Shown: piece by piece, positions 37,130 through 45,797 of the stretch
How positions within the stretch are numbered: the stretch's first letter is position 1
How the letters are laid out: the number at the start of each line of letters is the position of its first letter
Origin: Flavobacteriales bacterium
GTDB lineage: Bacteria; Bacteroidota; Bacteroidia; Flavobacteriales_D; Crocinitomicaceae
Direction: 5' to 3'
Assembly: GCA_947449575.1 (NCBI GenBank)
Contig: CANFRV010000015.1
Coordinates: 1 to 64,000 of the forward strand
Length of the DNA stretch: 64,000 bases
The notes under the pieces: model-generated
The model's input: the letters and a program-made list of their open reading frames with translations, nothing else
What the model was told of the DNA's origin: nothing
Database searches by the model: none
Position numbers and translations under genes: made by a program

Positions 37130-37137
37130 TAAATTTG
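37130..37137 (+). promoter_or_regulatory. Possible -7 element for the ABC transporter gene
   Basis: TAAATTTG matches the -7 consensus and lies 19 bases before the ATG at 37157. No good TTG stands upstream at the right spacing. Confidence 0.35.
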
Positions 37138-37156
37138 TATCTACAAAAATACAACA

Positions 37157-38983
37157 ATGCTACGACCAAAAAAAGAGAAAACTGAAAAAATCAAACTCAC
37201 TAAAGAATCCATTGCGAAAGCTAAAAATATCTTTCAATATTTAAAACCATATCAATCTACCTTTATACTTGGATGGGTGTTTTTGGTATTCTCCTCCTCT
37301 ATTGGATTAGTTTTTCCATTTTTAATGGGACAATTACTTGGAGGAATTAATCAAGCACCAGAAGTTACAACTACCCCTTCTAAAGTAATTAGTCTAATTG
37401 ATTTCGGTAACGTGAATGTTGTCGCATTTGCATTATTTGTAACATTTGGATTACAGGCTATCTTTTCTTATTTCCGAGTGATTTTATTTACAAACGTAAC
37501 TGAAAACACATTGAGAGATCTTCGCTATGATGCTTTTTCGCGATTGATATACATGCCAATGGATTTTTTTAATCAAAACAAGGTTGGTGAACTTACCTCA
37601 CGTATCGCATCGGATATAACACAAATTCAAGAAACACTTCGTACTACCATCGCTGAATTTTTTAGACAAGCAGTAATAGTAATTGGTAGTATTATTTTCT
37701 TAGCATTTTTATCTTGGAAACTTGCTTTGATAATGCTTGCTACCGTTCCTGTCATGGCATTAATCGCTGTGTTTTTTGGTAGGTTTATCCGTAAATTATC
37801 CAAAAAAGCGCAAGACGAAGCAGCTGAATCCAATGTAATACTTGAAGAGAATCTAACAGGGATTTCAAACGTTAAGTCCTTTACTAATGAAGCGTTAGCT
37901 TTATTAAAATATAAAATTAGTATCGATGAAATACGTAAATTAAATGTAAAAGCTGGTGTTTGGAGAGGATTGTTTATTTCATTTATTATATTTTGTTTAT
38001 TTGGAGCAATTGTATTCATTATTTGGAGAGGATTATTGATGACCCAAGGACCAAATCCTGATTTATCGAGTAAAAACTTTATTTCTTTTATTTTCTATAC
38101 GATTATGATGGGTGCATCCATTGGTTCTTTACCGGAATTATGGGCAAGTCTTCAGAAATCAGTTGGTGCGACAGAAAGCTTGATGAAAATTATCGAGACT
38201 AAAAACGAAAAAGAATTGTTAACGGGTAACCTAAGACCTATAATTTCAGGTGCCGTTTCGTTTGAAAATGTTAATTTTTCTTATCCGCAACGTCCAGATG
38301 TAACTGTTTTAAAATCCATCACATTGGAAAGTAAAGCAAATCAAACCATTGCTTTAGTTGGATCTTCTGGTGCTGGGAAATCAACAATCGCCTCACTCCT
38401 ACTTCGCTATTTTGAAATTAATGCAGGAAAATTAACTTTTGATGGAATTCCATGTAACGAAATAGAAACTGAATATTTACGATCTAAAATCGCTTTAGTA
38501 CCTCAAGAAGTCATCTTGTTTGCGGGAACAATCGAAGAAAATATTGCTTTTGGAAAACCAGAAGCAACGAAAGAAGAAATTTTGACTGCTTCGAAACAAG
38601 CAAATGCATACGAATTTATAAAAGCTTTCCCAGAAGGAATGAAGACACAGGTAGGAGATCGTGGAATTCAATTATCCGGTGGTCAAAAACAACGAATCGC
38701 AATTGCAAGAGCTTTACTGAAAAATCCAACTATTTTAATATTAGATGAAGCAACTTCTGCGTTAGATTCTGAATCCGAAAAATTAGTGCAAGAGGCACTA
38801 GATAAATTAATGGAGGGCAGAACATCATTCGTTATTGCGCACCGACTTTCTACTATACGTAAAGCAGATAAAATTTATGTTCTTGAAAACGGTAAAGTAG
38901 CGGAGGAAGGTACGCATGAAGAGTTAAATGGTTTATCGGAAGGTATTTATGCGAATCTAGTAAACATTCAAATGCAAGCGTAA
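37157..38983 (+). CDS. ABC exporter, fused permease and ATPase (MsbA-like)
   Basis: The 608-residue half-transporter has six membrane helices in residues about 35-330 and an ATPase domain with Walker A GSSGAGKST, Q-loop VPQEVILFAGTIEENIAFG, signature LSGGQKQRIAIARALL, Walker B ILILDEATSALDSE and switch His in FVIAHRLS. It should work as a homodimer exporting lipid, peptide or drug across the inner membrane; the substrate is not predictable. Its stop is 4 bases before the ispH start, so the two may be co-transcribed. Confidence 0.9.
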   Translation: MLRPKKEKTEKIKLTKESIAKAKNIFQYLKPYQSTFILGWVFLVFSSSIGLVFPFLMGQLLGGINQAPEVTTTPSKVISLIDFGNVNVVAFALFVTFGLQAIFSYFRVILFTNVTENTLRDLRYDAFSRLIYMPMDFFNQNKVGELTSRIASDITQIQETLRTTIAEFFRQAVIVIGSIIFLAFLSWKLALIMLATVPVMALIAVFFGRFIRKLSKKAQDEAAESNVILEENLTGISNVKSFTNEALALLKYKISIDEIRKLNVKAGVWRGLFISFIIFCLFGAIVFIIWRGLLMTQGPNPDLSSKNFISFIFYTIMMGASIGSLPELWASLQKSVGATESLMKIIETKNEKELLTGNLRPIISGAVSFENVNFSYPQRPDVTVLKSITLESKANQTIALVGSSGAGKSTIASLLLRYFEINAGKLTFDGIPCNEIETEYLRSKIALVPQEVILFAGTIEENIAFGKPEATKEEILTASKQANAYEFIKAFPEGMKTQVGDRGIQLSGGQKQRIAIARALLKNPTILILDEATSALDSESEKLVQEALDKLMEGRTSFVIAHRLSTIRKADKIYVLENGKVAEEGTHEELNGLSEGIYANLVNIQMQA

Positions 38984-38987
38984 CATC

Positions 38988-40202
38988 ATGAAAAAATTTG
39001 AAATTCCTGCTTTTTATCGCTCCCCAATTATCAGTAAAGTCAAGGCTTTACGAAAAACACAAGATCCTAGGAAAAAAGACTTCACTCCTACTATTTTACA
39101 ATTTGGAAAAATAGAATTTTTAATTGCACGTCATTTCGGATTTTGCTATGGTGTAGAAAACGCAATCGAAATCGCTTATAAAGCGGTACATAACAATCCT
39201 GGTAAACGAATATTCCTTTTAAGCCAAATGATTCATAATCCCGGTGTAAACGAAGATTTACAGAGTTATGGGATTCAATTTATTCAAGATACACAAGGTA
39301 AGCAACTCATTGCTTGGGATGTACTTAAATCGGATGATGTTGTGATTATTCCTGCATTCGGTACAACGATTGAGATTGAACAGCGTTTAACCGAAATTGG
39401 TGTCGATGTAAAGGCATATAATACCACTTGTCCATTTGTTGAGAAAGTTTGGAATCGCTCTGAAACACTTGGTCAAAACAACCATACAATCATTATTCAT
39501 GGTAAATATGACCATGAAGAAACACGAGCTACTTTTTCACACAGCAATTTGAATGCTCCTACTCTTGTTATCAAAAATCTGGAAGAAGCGAAGAAAGTGA
39601 GTGATTTCATACAAGGATTAATGCTTGAAACTGAATTTTTAGCTTTTTTCAATGGAAAATATTCCAAAGGATTTAATCCGACAATCGACTTGCAAAAAAT
39701 TGGTGTGGTAAATCAAACGACCATGCTAGCTAGCGAAACACAAGAAATCACGGAATTTTTGCGTCAAACAATGATAACAAAGTACGGTGAATCCACTATA
39801 AAAAATCATATTGCCGATACACGAGATACTCTTTGTTACGCAACAAATGATAATCAATCTGCTACATTGGGATTGCTTGAAGAAGAAGCGGATTTAGCAA
39901 TTGTTGTAGGTGGATATAATAGTTCAAACACCACACATTTAGTAGAATTATTAGAAAAAAAATTTAAGACGTTTTTTATTCTTTCTGAAAAGAGTATCTC
40001 TACCAAAAATCAAATTACGTCATTTAACATTCATTCTAAACAAGAAGAACAATTAACAGCCTTTTTACCTGAAAAAGAAAAGATTCGTATAATATTAACT
40101 TCAGGCGCTTCTTGTCCAGATGCAGTTGTAGATGCAGTAATTGTGCGAATACTTGAATTAAATGGAATTTCTCCCGATTTTGATGCTATTACTCTAAAAT
40201 AG
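38988..40202 (+). CDS. ispH: 4-hydroxy-3-methylbut-2-enyl diphosphate reductase, long plant/cyanobacterial-type
   Basis: The 404-residue protein has the three iron-sulfur cysteines in FGFCYGVENAI (C53), NTTCPFVEKVW (C148) and SGASCPDAVV (C376). It makes IPP and DMAPP in the last step of the MEP pathway. It is some 90 residues longer than E. coli IspH; IHGKYDHEETRATFS, YSKGFNPTIDLQKIGVVNQ and VVGGYNSSNTTHL match the long form known from plants and cyanobacteria. Its 3' end overlaps the convergent dipeptidase gene by 14 bases. Confidence 0.92.
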   Translation: MKKFEIPAFYRSPIISKVKALRKTQDPRKKDFTPTILQFGKIEFLIARHFGFCYGVENAIEIAYKAVHNNPGKRIFLLSQMIHNPGVNEDLQSYGIQFIQDTQGKQLIAWDVLKSDDVVIIPAFGTTIEIEQRLTEIGVDVKAYNTTCPFVEKVWNRSETLGQNNHTIIIHGKYDHEETRATFSHSNLNAPTLVIKNLEEAKKVSDFIQGLMLETEFLAFFNGKYSKGFNPTIDLQKIGVVNQTTMLASETQEITEFLRQTMITKYGESTIKNHIADTRDTLCYATNDNQSATLGLLEEEADLAIVVGGYNSSNTTHLVELLEKKFKTFFILSEKSISTKNQITSFNIHSKQEEQLTAFLPEKEKIRIILTSGASCPDAVVDAVIVRILELNGISPDFDAITLK

Positions 40203-40881
40203 CGAATTGAACTTTTGCTTGTTTTCTTGTCACTCCATTAAAATGCCACCATTCCGTTGGTATATTTATAAATCCTTGTGAAGTCATTACTTTTCGTAGT
40301 AGTTTTCTGTTTTCAACTTGTTTTTTGGTTAACAAGCCTTTTTTCAAATAGTAAACTTCTTTGCTGGGATAAGCAATAAGTCGAATGTCATCATAACCAG
40401 CGCCCATATCCAAAACGTTCCCATATTTATCACAAATAGTCAAATCTACTGCTGCTGCGTAATTATGCACGCTTCCATTAGCGGGATTAGAAACAAATTT
40501 AGTACGTTCTTTCACTGGAATTGAATCAAGTGCATCCCACATCGCTTGTTGAATTGAACGTGGTCGTGCAGCATCATAAACCAATAAGCGATAATTTGGA
40601 TGCAATTTCTTTAAGTATGTATTACATTTTACGAATCTTTGCGCGATAACTTTTTGTAAATAAGCCTTATCAATATCGAAATACAAGCGTTTTTTCATGA
40701 AATTATCGCTAGTCGCATATTTTAAATCTACCCGAATTGATGAATCTAAAGTTTGAATATCTACTAGCTTTTCAAATCCTTTCCTTAGCTTTTTTGGATT
40801 TTGAGACTGATTAAGTTTAAAAGAAGTTAATACCAATAGTATGCAAAACACTAAATAAACTCGCTTATTTTTAATTATCAT
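40189..40881 (-). CDS. M15 D-alanyl-D-alanine dipeptidase (VanX/DdpX-like)
   Basis: The 230-residue protein has an N-terminal signal or anchor (VYLVFCILLVLTSFKL) and the M15D zinc motifs SVHNYAAAVDL (H and D ligands) and EWWHF (catalytic Glu and His ligand). LVYDAARPRSIQQAMW is also typical. Family members hydrolyse D-Ala-D-Ala in the periplasm for wall recycling; there is no van operon here, so resistance is not implied. It converges on ispH with overlapping ends. Confidence 0.88.
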   Translation of the reverse strand: MIIKNKRVYLVFCILLVLTSFKLNQSQNPKKLRKGFEKLVDIQTLDSSIRVDLKYATSDNFMKKRLYFDIDKAYLQKVIAQRFVKCNTYLKKLHPNYRLLVYDAARPRSIQQAMWDALDSIPVKERTKFVSNPANGSVHNYAAAVDLTICDKYGNVLDMGAGYDDIRLIAYPSKEVYYLKKGLLTKKQVENRKLLRKVMTSQGFINIPTEWWHFNGVTRKQAKVQFAILE

Positions 40882-40941
40882 AGCAGCAAAAAATTAAACT
40901 TCTAATTACAAAACTAATGAATGATTTATTGAAGTTTTCAT

Positions 40942-40949
40942 TAAATTTG
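40942..40949 (+). promoter_or_regulatory. Possible -7 element for the aminotransferase gene
   Basis: TAAATTTG matches the Bacteroidota -7 consensus and is 18 bases before the ATG at 40968. No clear -33 element was found. Confidence 0.35.
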
Positions 40950-40967
40950 CAACTTTAAAATACGATT

Positions 40968-42164
40968 ATGCCAAAGATAGCACAGAAAGCGATTGATATG
41001 CCTGCTTCACCAATTCGTAAATTGGTTCCTTATGCAGATGCAGCAAAGAAAAAAGGGAAGGTTGTTTACCATTTAAATATTGGTCAACCAGATATCGAAA
41101 CTCCTGAAGTTGCATTGAATGCAATTAAGAATTTTGATCAAAAAGTGATTGAATATACACACTCTGCTGGTTTAGAATCTTACAGAAATGGATTATCCGC
41201 ATTTTACCAACGTACAGGCTTACCTGTAAATCCGGAAGATATCATCATCACAACTGGTGGTTCAGAAGCTTTAATTTTCGGCTTTATGACTACTTGTAAC
41301 CCAGGAGATGAAGTAATCATTCCTGAGCCATTTTACGCGAATTACAATGGTTTTGCTGTCACAGCTGGGTTAACAGTTGTTCCAGTTGCTTCTTCGATAG
41401 AGTCTGGTTTTGCATTACCTCCAGTGGAAGAGTTTGAGAAAAAAATCACTTCAAAAACAAGAGCAATTTTGATTTGTAATCCAGGAAATCCAACAGGATA
41501 TTTATATACAAAAGAAGAATTAGAAAAATTACGTGACATCGTTAAGAAACATGATTTATTCTTGTTTGCAGATGAAGTTTACCGAGAGTTTTGTTACGAT
41601 GGAGCAGTTCCTTTTTCTACGATGAATCTGGAAGGAATTGAGAACAATGTAATTATGATTGATTCTGTTTCTAAACGTTACTCTATGTGTGGAGCAAGAA
41701 TTGGTGCATTGATTTCTAAAAATCACGAAGTGATTTCTGCTGCATTAAAATTTGGACAAGCGCGTTTATCTCCTCCAACCATCGATCAAATTGCAGCGGA
41801 AGCAGCATTAAATACACCACAATCGTATTTTGATAATGTAGTAGAAGAATATGTTACACGTAGAAATATCATGGTGGATGGCTTAAATAGCATCCCTGGT
41901 GTATTTTGTCCGAAACCGAGTGGAGCATTTTATTGTGTCGCTAAATTCCCTGTGGATGATGCAGAGAAGTTCTGTCAATGGTTATTAGAAGATTTCGAAT
42001 ACGAAGGAGCTACTGTTATGATGGCGCCAGCAAATGGCTTCTATTCTACGAAAGGTTCAGGAACACAAGAAGCGCGTATTGCCTATGTATTGAATCAAGA
42101 TTCTTTACACAAAGCGGTAAAAGTGTTGGAAGAAGCTTTAAAAGTTTATCCAGGTAGGGTGTAA
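40968..42164 (+). CDS. Class I/II PLP aminotransferase (aspartate aminotransferase family)
   Basis: The 398-residue enzyme shows YHLNIGQPDIETPEVAL, ITTGGSEALIFGF, CNPGNPTGYLYTKEEL, FADEVYREF (cofactor Asp and Tyr) and DSVSKRYSMCGARIG with the PLP lysine near residue 234; the C-terminal RIAYVLN supplies the carboxylate-binding Arg. Substrate specificity is uncertain. It stands alone with a 20-bp-stem terminator behind it. Confidence 0.9.
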   Translation: MPKIAQKAIDMPASPIRKLVPYADAAKKKGKVVYHLNIGQPDIETPEVALNAIKNFDQKVIEYTHSAGLESYRNGLSAFYQRTGLPVNPEDIIITTGGSEALIFGFMTTCNPGDEVIIPEPFYANYNGFAVTAGLTVVPVASSIESGFALPPVEEFEKKITSKTRAILICNPGNPTGYLYTKEELEKLRDIVKKHDLFLFADEVYREFCYDGAVPFSTMNLEGIENNVIMIDSVSKRYSMCGARIGALISKNHEVISAALKFGQARLSPPTIDQIAAEAALNTPQSYFDNVVEEYVTRRNIMVDGLNSIPGVFCPKPSGAFYCVAKFPVDDAEKFCQWLLEDFEYEGATVMMAPANGFYSTKGSGTQEARIAYVLNQDSLHKAVKVLEEALKVYPGRV

Positions 42165-42177
42165 ATTTGTTTTGAAT

Positions 42178-42223
42178 TTATAATAAGAAAGGCAATCTGT
42201 TTAGATTGCCTTTCTTATTATAA
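42178..42223. terminator. Bidirectional terminator between the aminotransferase and mpl
   Basis: A perfect 20-bp stem (42178-42197 with 42204-42223) around a 6-base loop lies between convergent genes; its core is AAAGGCAATC/GATTGCCTTT and both outer ends are AT-rich. Confidence 0.85.
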
Positions 42224-42235
42224 TACTATTTTAAA

Positions 42236-43591
42236 TTAGGACAACAACTCCTCCCCTAGTTTATCATAATCAATTCCATCAAAAGTTCCAGAACTCATCA
42301 TTAATAATACTTTGTTTTTCCATTGTTTAGCATGAATAAAAGAAAGTACATCTTCTGTTTTGTTGAATACATGCACATTTCCACCAAAGGCTACTTTTAC
42401 TTGATCAATGGAAATCGGTTCTAATTTTTTATGGTGTACTACTTCTGGACTAAAATAAACCACTGCTTCATCCGCTTGGTTCATTGTATTATGATAATGT
42501 GGTAAAAATTCCTTTTTTAATGAAGAGAAAGTATGGAGTTCCATACATGCAATTACTTCGCGATCATTGTATTGTTCTTTAACCGCTTTAGTAGTTGCCA
42601 TTAATTTCGAAGGAGAATGTGCAAAATCTTTGAACATCACAAAGTCTGGTGACTCTACTACTTTTTGCAAACGTTTTCCAGCTCCAGTAAAAGTTGACAT
42701 AGCTGTTAAGAAATCATGGTTTGAAATCTCCATTTGTTGTGCTAAAAACATTGCACCCATCATATTTTGAAGGTTATGTGCTCCGAAAATTTTCAATGCG
42801 TATTCTTTATCTTCAAATGTTACAATAGTTCCGGTATTGGTAACTCTATAATTTGGCGTTTTATATGCAATAGTATTTAGTTTGTTTGTGAAAGATATTC
42901 CTAAATGATTGACTTCAGAATCATCTTCGTTATAAATCAATGTTCCATTTTCCTCGATACAGTCACAAAAAATCTTGAATTGTTCCACATAATTTTCAAA
43001 AGTTGGAAACACATTAATATGGTCCCAAGCAATTCCGCTTATAATAGCAACATGTGGTTTGTATAAATGAAATTTAGGTCTACGGTCAATAGGGGAACTT
43101 AAATATTCATCTCCTTCCAAAATCATATACGGAGCTGAATCTGTTAACTTTACCATACAATCATATCCTTCTAGTTGAGCGCCTACCATGTAGTCAGCCA
43201 CTACTCCTTTTTGTTTTACCACATGTAAAAGCATGGAAGTAATCGTCGTTTTACCATGACTACCACCAATAACAATACGTTTTTTGTTTTTACTTTGTTC
43301 GTATAAATATTCAGGATAAGAATAAATTGGTAAGTTTAATTCTTTTGCTTTTAGAAGTTCAGGATTATCTATTCGTGCATGCATTCCAAGAATTACAGCA
43401 TCTAGTTCGGTTGTAATATTATTTTGATTCCAACCTATATTTTCTGGATAAATCCCTTGATTTTTTAGACGACTTGCAGATGGTTCAAAAATTTCATCAT
43501 CTGACCCTGTTACTCGATATCCTTTTCGGCTTAAAGCAATTGCTAAATTATGCATTGCACTTCCGCCAATTGCAATGAAATGAACTCTCAT
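42236..43591 (-). CDS. mpl: Mur ligase family: UDP-MurNAc:tripeptide ligase
   Basis: The 451-residue Mur ligase has an N-terminal nucleotide fold HFIAIGGSAMHNLAIAL, the ATP loop GGSHGKTT at 109-116, EGDEYLSSPIDRRPKF and IAWDHINVFPTF. The DRRPKF-type motif after the EGDEY and the compact C-terminus fit Mpl rather than MurC. Mpl attaches recycled L-Ala-gamma-D-Glu-mDAP to UDP-MurNAc in the cytoplasm. MurC is the alternative. It lies 16 bases after the TPR/coil gene and is probably co-transcribed with it. Confidence 0.85.
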   Translation of the reverse strand: MRVHFIAIGGSAMHNLAIALSRKGYRVTGSDDEIFEPSASRLKNQGIYPENIGWNQNNITTELDAVILGMHARIDNPELLKAKELNLPIYSYPEYLYEQSKNKKRIVIGGSHGKTTITSMLLHVVKQKGVVADYMVGAQLEGYDCMVKLTDSAPYMILEGDEYLSSPIDRRPKFHLYKPHVAIISGIAWDHINVFPTFENYVEQFKIFCDCIEENGTLIYNEDDSEVNHLGISFTNKLNTIAYKTPNYRVTNTGTIVTFEDKEYALKIFGAHNLQNMMGAMFLAQQMEISNHDFLTAMSTFTGAGKRLQKVVESPDFVMFKDFAHSPSKLMATTKAVKEQYNDREVIACMELHTFSSLKKEFLPHYHNTMNQADEAVVYFSPEVVHHKKLEPISIDQVKVAFGGNVHVFNKTEDVLSFIHAKQWKNKVLLMMSSGTFDGIDYDKLGEELLS

Positions 43592-43607
43592 ATCTATACT
43601 GGAATTA

Positions 43608-45650
43608 TTAATTTTTCTTCAATTTGGCATCTTGTGTTTCGCGTTGCCATACTGTTTCTGTAGAAGCTGCACCGTTTTTAGAATAGGTGATAAAATCTTT
43701 CGTTTGAGTTCGGGTGTATATTTGTCCATATCCGTTTTTCACTACAATTCTGCGAGTCACAACCGCTAATAAACTTCCTTTATCATCGTTTTTATTGAAT
43801 TGCTCTTGCGTAACCCCTTCCGGGTAAAGTGAACCGATAGAATTTGCTGCTTTATCGTCAAATACCACCCCTCTTTTCTCGATATTTTCAATAATACCTT
43901 TTGTTTCTAATGTTTTAACTGTTCTTTTTTCGTTATCTAAATCTTTAGAATTTTCTATACGAATGTTTAAGTTATTAATAGATTCTTGAGAATCTGAAGG
44001 TTTAGTAATTCCTTGAGAAGCATAACGATTTGTCTCAGTTTCTAAATTTGTTAATCGAGCCAAAGAAGCATTCAAATCTTTGGTATCAATATCTTTTGCA
44101 TCAACAACTTGATTTTCTTGCTTCTGAACAAGTATGTCTAATTCTTTTCCATTGGGGTTAACTACTTTACTCAATGAGTCTTCGAAATTAAATTTCACGT
44201 TTTCAAGTTTAGTGATTGCTAATTCATGTTCTTGTCTTTTCGAAGTTTGGTTACTTTCAATATTGTCAATTTCTGTTTGAACCACTGAAACAGAAGCTTT
44301 AACTTTGTTTGCAACTTGCAAACTATTTGAATCTTTATGGTTTGAAAAATCAGTCTCGTACTTGTAATACCTTTCATTAAGACTATCGTTCAATTGGTTT
44401 CTTCTTTTTTCGGGTGAAATCAAAATAGAATCTTCAAAAACTTCCATTTGTTTATTTTGCAACTGTATTTTTTCATTATTGGCACCATTTGTTTTATTTT
44501 GTTCTAGGGTGCGACTTTCCTCTTTTTCCGAAAAATCAAGATGTGACTCAACAGTTTCAGTAGAATTTTTAATGTTTTTTTTCGTTAATGAATTTTCAAA
44601 TTCTTCAATATTCTGGTTTGTTTCATTTACCAATTCTAATACTTCCTCTTTCACAACCACATTATCACTTAACCTTTTCTCGTCACGTGAGACAGCGTTG
44701 GAAATGGACTGTTCAGTATTTGCTTGATTGTTTTTCACTTTATCGGATTCCTTAATTGCACTTTGTTCGTTTTGAACAACACGATTAAAAAAAAGCGTAT
44801 CGTTATTGGATCCTACTTCCTTATTTTTAAGCGTAATACTATCGTTAATTTTAGCTTTATTTACGAGTGTACGATCCACAAAACCTAGTAAATCGCGTTG
44901 GTAAGTTTGTTGAAAATTAGTTACAGAAGTCACCGAATTATCTTCGTGTTGTAATTTTATGTTCACCGTATCATTTGCATGCGTATCCTCTTGATTTAAG
45001 CTATCGATTCTTTTTTTAACTTCGGATAAACTTACGCCAGAAGCTTCCATTTCTTTTAATCGATTCGATGCAAGTTCGTTTTCATTTTTAGATAACTGAT
45101 CCGATTGATGAATCACATCTGTATTACGTTGATTTTTGCGATCGATATCCGCAGCTTTTAATGCTTTTTGCGCTTCTTCGATAGACATTTCTGAAGTTTT
45201 ACCTAAATCTGGTAGTGGTTCTGCTTTAGTTATCGTTTTAGGATTTAGTAAATCTTCAATTTGCTTTAGCATTTTGGGTGGATAGGTATCCGAGGTTTTA
45301 ATTTTTGTAGCACGCGTAAAAAGTTCTTTAGCGCCTTGATAATCGCCTGATTTAAACTTTTCATCCGCCTTACTGACTAATTTATTATATTCTTTATCCG
45401 CTTCGAAACCTGATTTTTTCTGCTCGTTAGCGTCACAAATTTGTATCTGTTTTTTTATACTTTCGTCTGCAGGATTAAGCATTGCTGCAGATTCATAGGC
45501 CTTTTTTGCTTCTAGAAATTTCCCTTGTGCAAAAAGCATATCTCCATCCTTTACTTTTTTAGTAACTTCTAGTTTTTTCTGTTCATCTAATTGAGATAGA
45601 CTGTAGCCAGAAAATAAAAGAATAAAAGCAAAAAAAATAATATTTTTCAT
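43608..45650 (-). CDS. Exported protein with N-terminal TPR-like repeats and long charged helical region
   Basis: I do not recognise this 680-residue protein. It has a signal peptide (IIFFAFILLFSGYSLSQ), two TPR-like units (DMLFAQGKFLEAKKAYESA near residue 38, and KFKSGDYQGAKELFTRATK near 97), then about 450 residues rich in Glu, Asn, Lys and Ser of coil character. A distinct end follows (VVTRRIVVKNGYGQIYTRTQ near residue 630, then TVWQRETQDAKLKKN). It probably sits in the periplasm or envelope as a scaffold. It shares a transcript with mpl, but no function follows from that. Confidence 0.6.
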   Translation of the reverse strand: MKNIIFFAFILLFSGYSLSQLDEQKKLEVTKKVKDGDMLFAQGKFLEAKKAYESAAMLNPADESIKKQIQICDANEQKKSGFEADKEYNKLVSKADEKFKSGDYQGAKELFTRATKIKTSDTYPPKMLKQIEDLLNPKTITKAEPLPDLGKTSEMSIEEAQKALKAADIDRKNQRNTDVIHQSDQLSKNENELASNRLKEMEASGVSLSEVKKRIDSLNQEDTHANDTVNIKLQHEDNSVTSVTNFQQTYQRDLLGFVDRTLVNKAKINDSITLKNKEVGSNNDTLFFNRVVQNEQSAIKESDKVKNNQANTEQSISNAVSRDEKRLSDNVVVKEEVLELVNETNQNIEEFENSLTKKNIKNSTETVESHLDFSEKEESRTLEQNKTNGANNEKIQLQNKQMEVFEDSILISPEKRRNQLNDSLNERYYKYETDFSNHKDSNSLQVANKVKASVSVVQTEIDNIESNQTSKRQEHELAITKLENVKFNFEDSLSKVVNPNGKELDILVQKQENQVVDAKDIDTKDLNASLARLTNLETETNRYASQGITKPSDSQESINNLNIRIENSKDLDNEKRTVKTLETKGIIENIEKRGVVFDDKAANSIGSLYPEGVTQEQFNKNDDKGSLLAVVTRRIVVKNGYGQIYTRTQTKDFITYSKNGAASTETVWQRETQDAKLKKN

Positions 45651-45797
45651 AAACTAAAAAAGTTACACTAGATGATATTAAACAAATATCGAAAAAATCG
45701 TGCAACATATTAAAATTAACCTAAAATTTATTCGATTTTTGGTTAAATTAGAACATTAAATTAGATTTCTAGTACTAATATTTTGAACAATTTAAAA

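Noticed and set aside
40189-40881. Vancomycin-resistance gene (vanX)
   Set aside because: Only the M15 dipeptidase family is supported; there are no vanH/vanA or regulator genes, and recycling dipeptidases are common.
45783-45797. TTG start for the S8 protease
   Set aside because: The ATG at 45798 gives a normal signal peptide directly.
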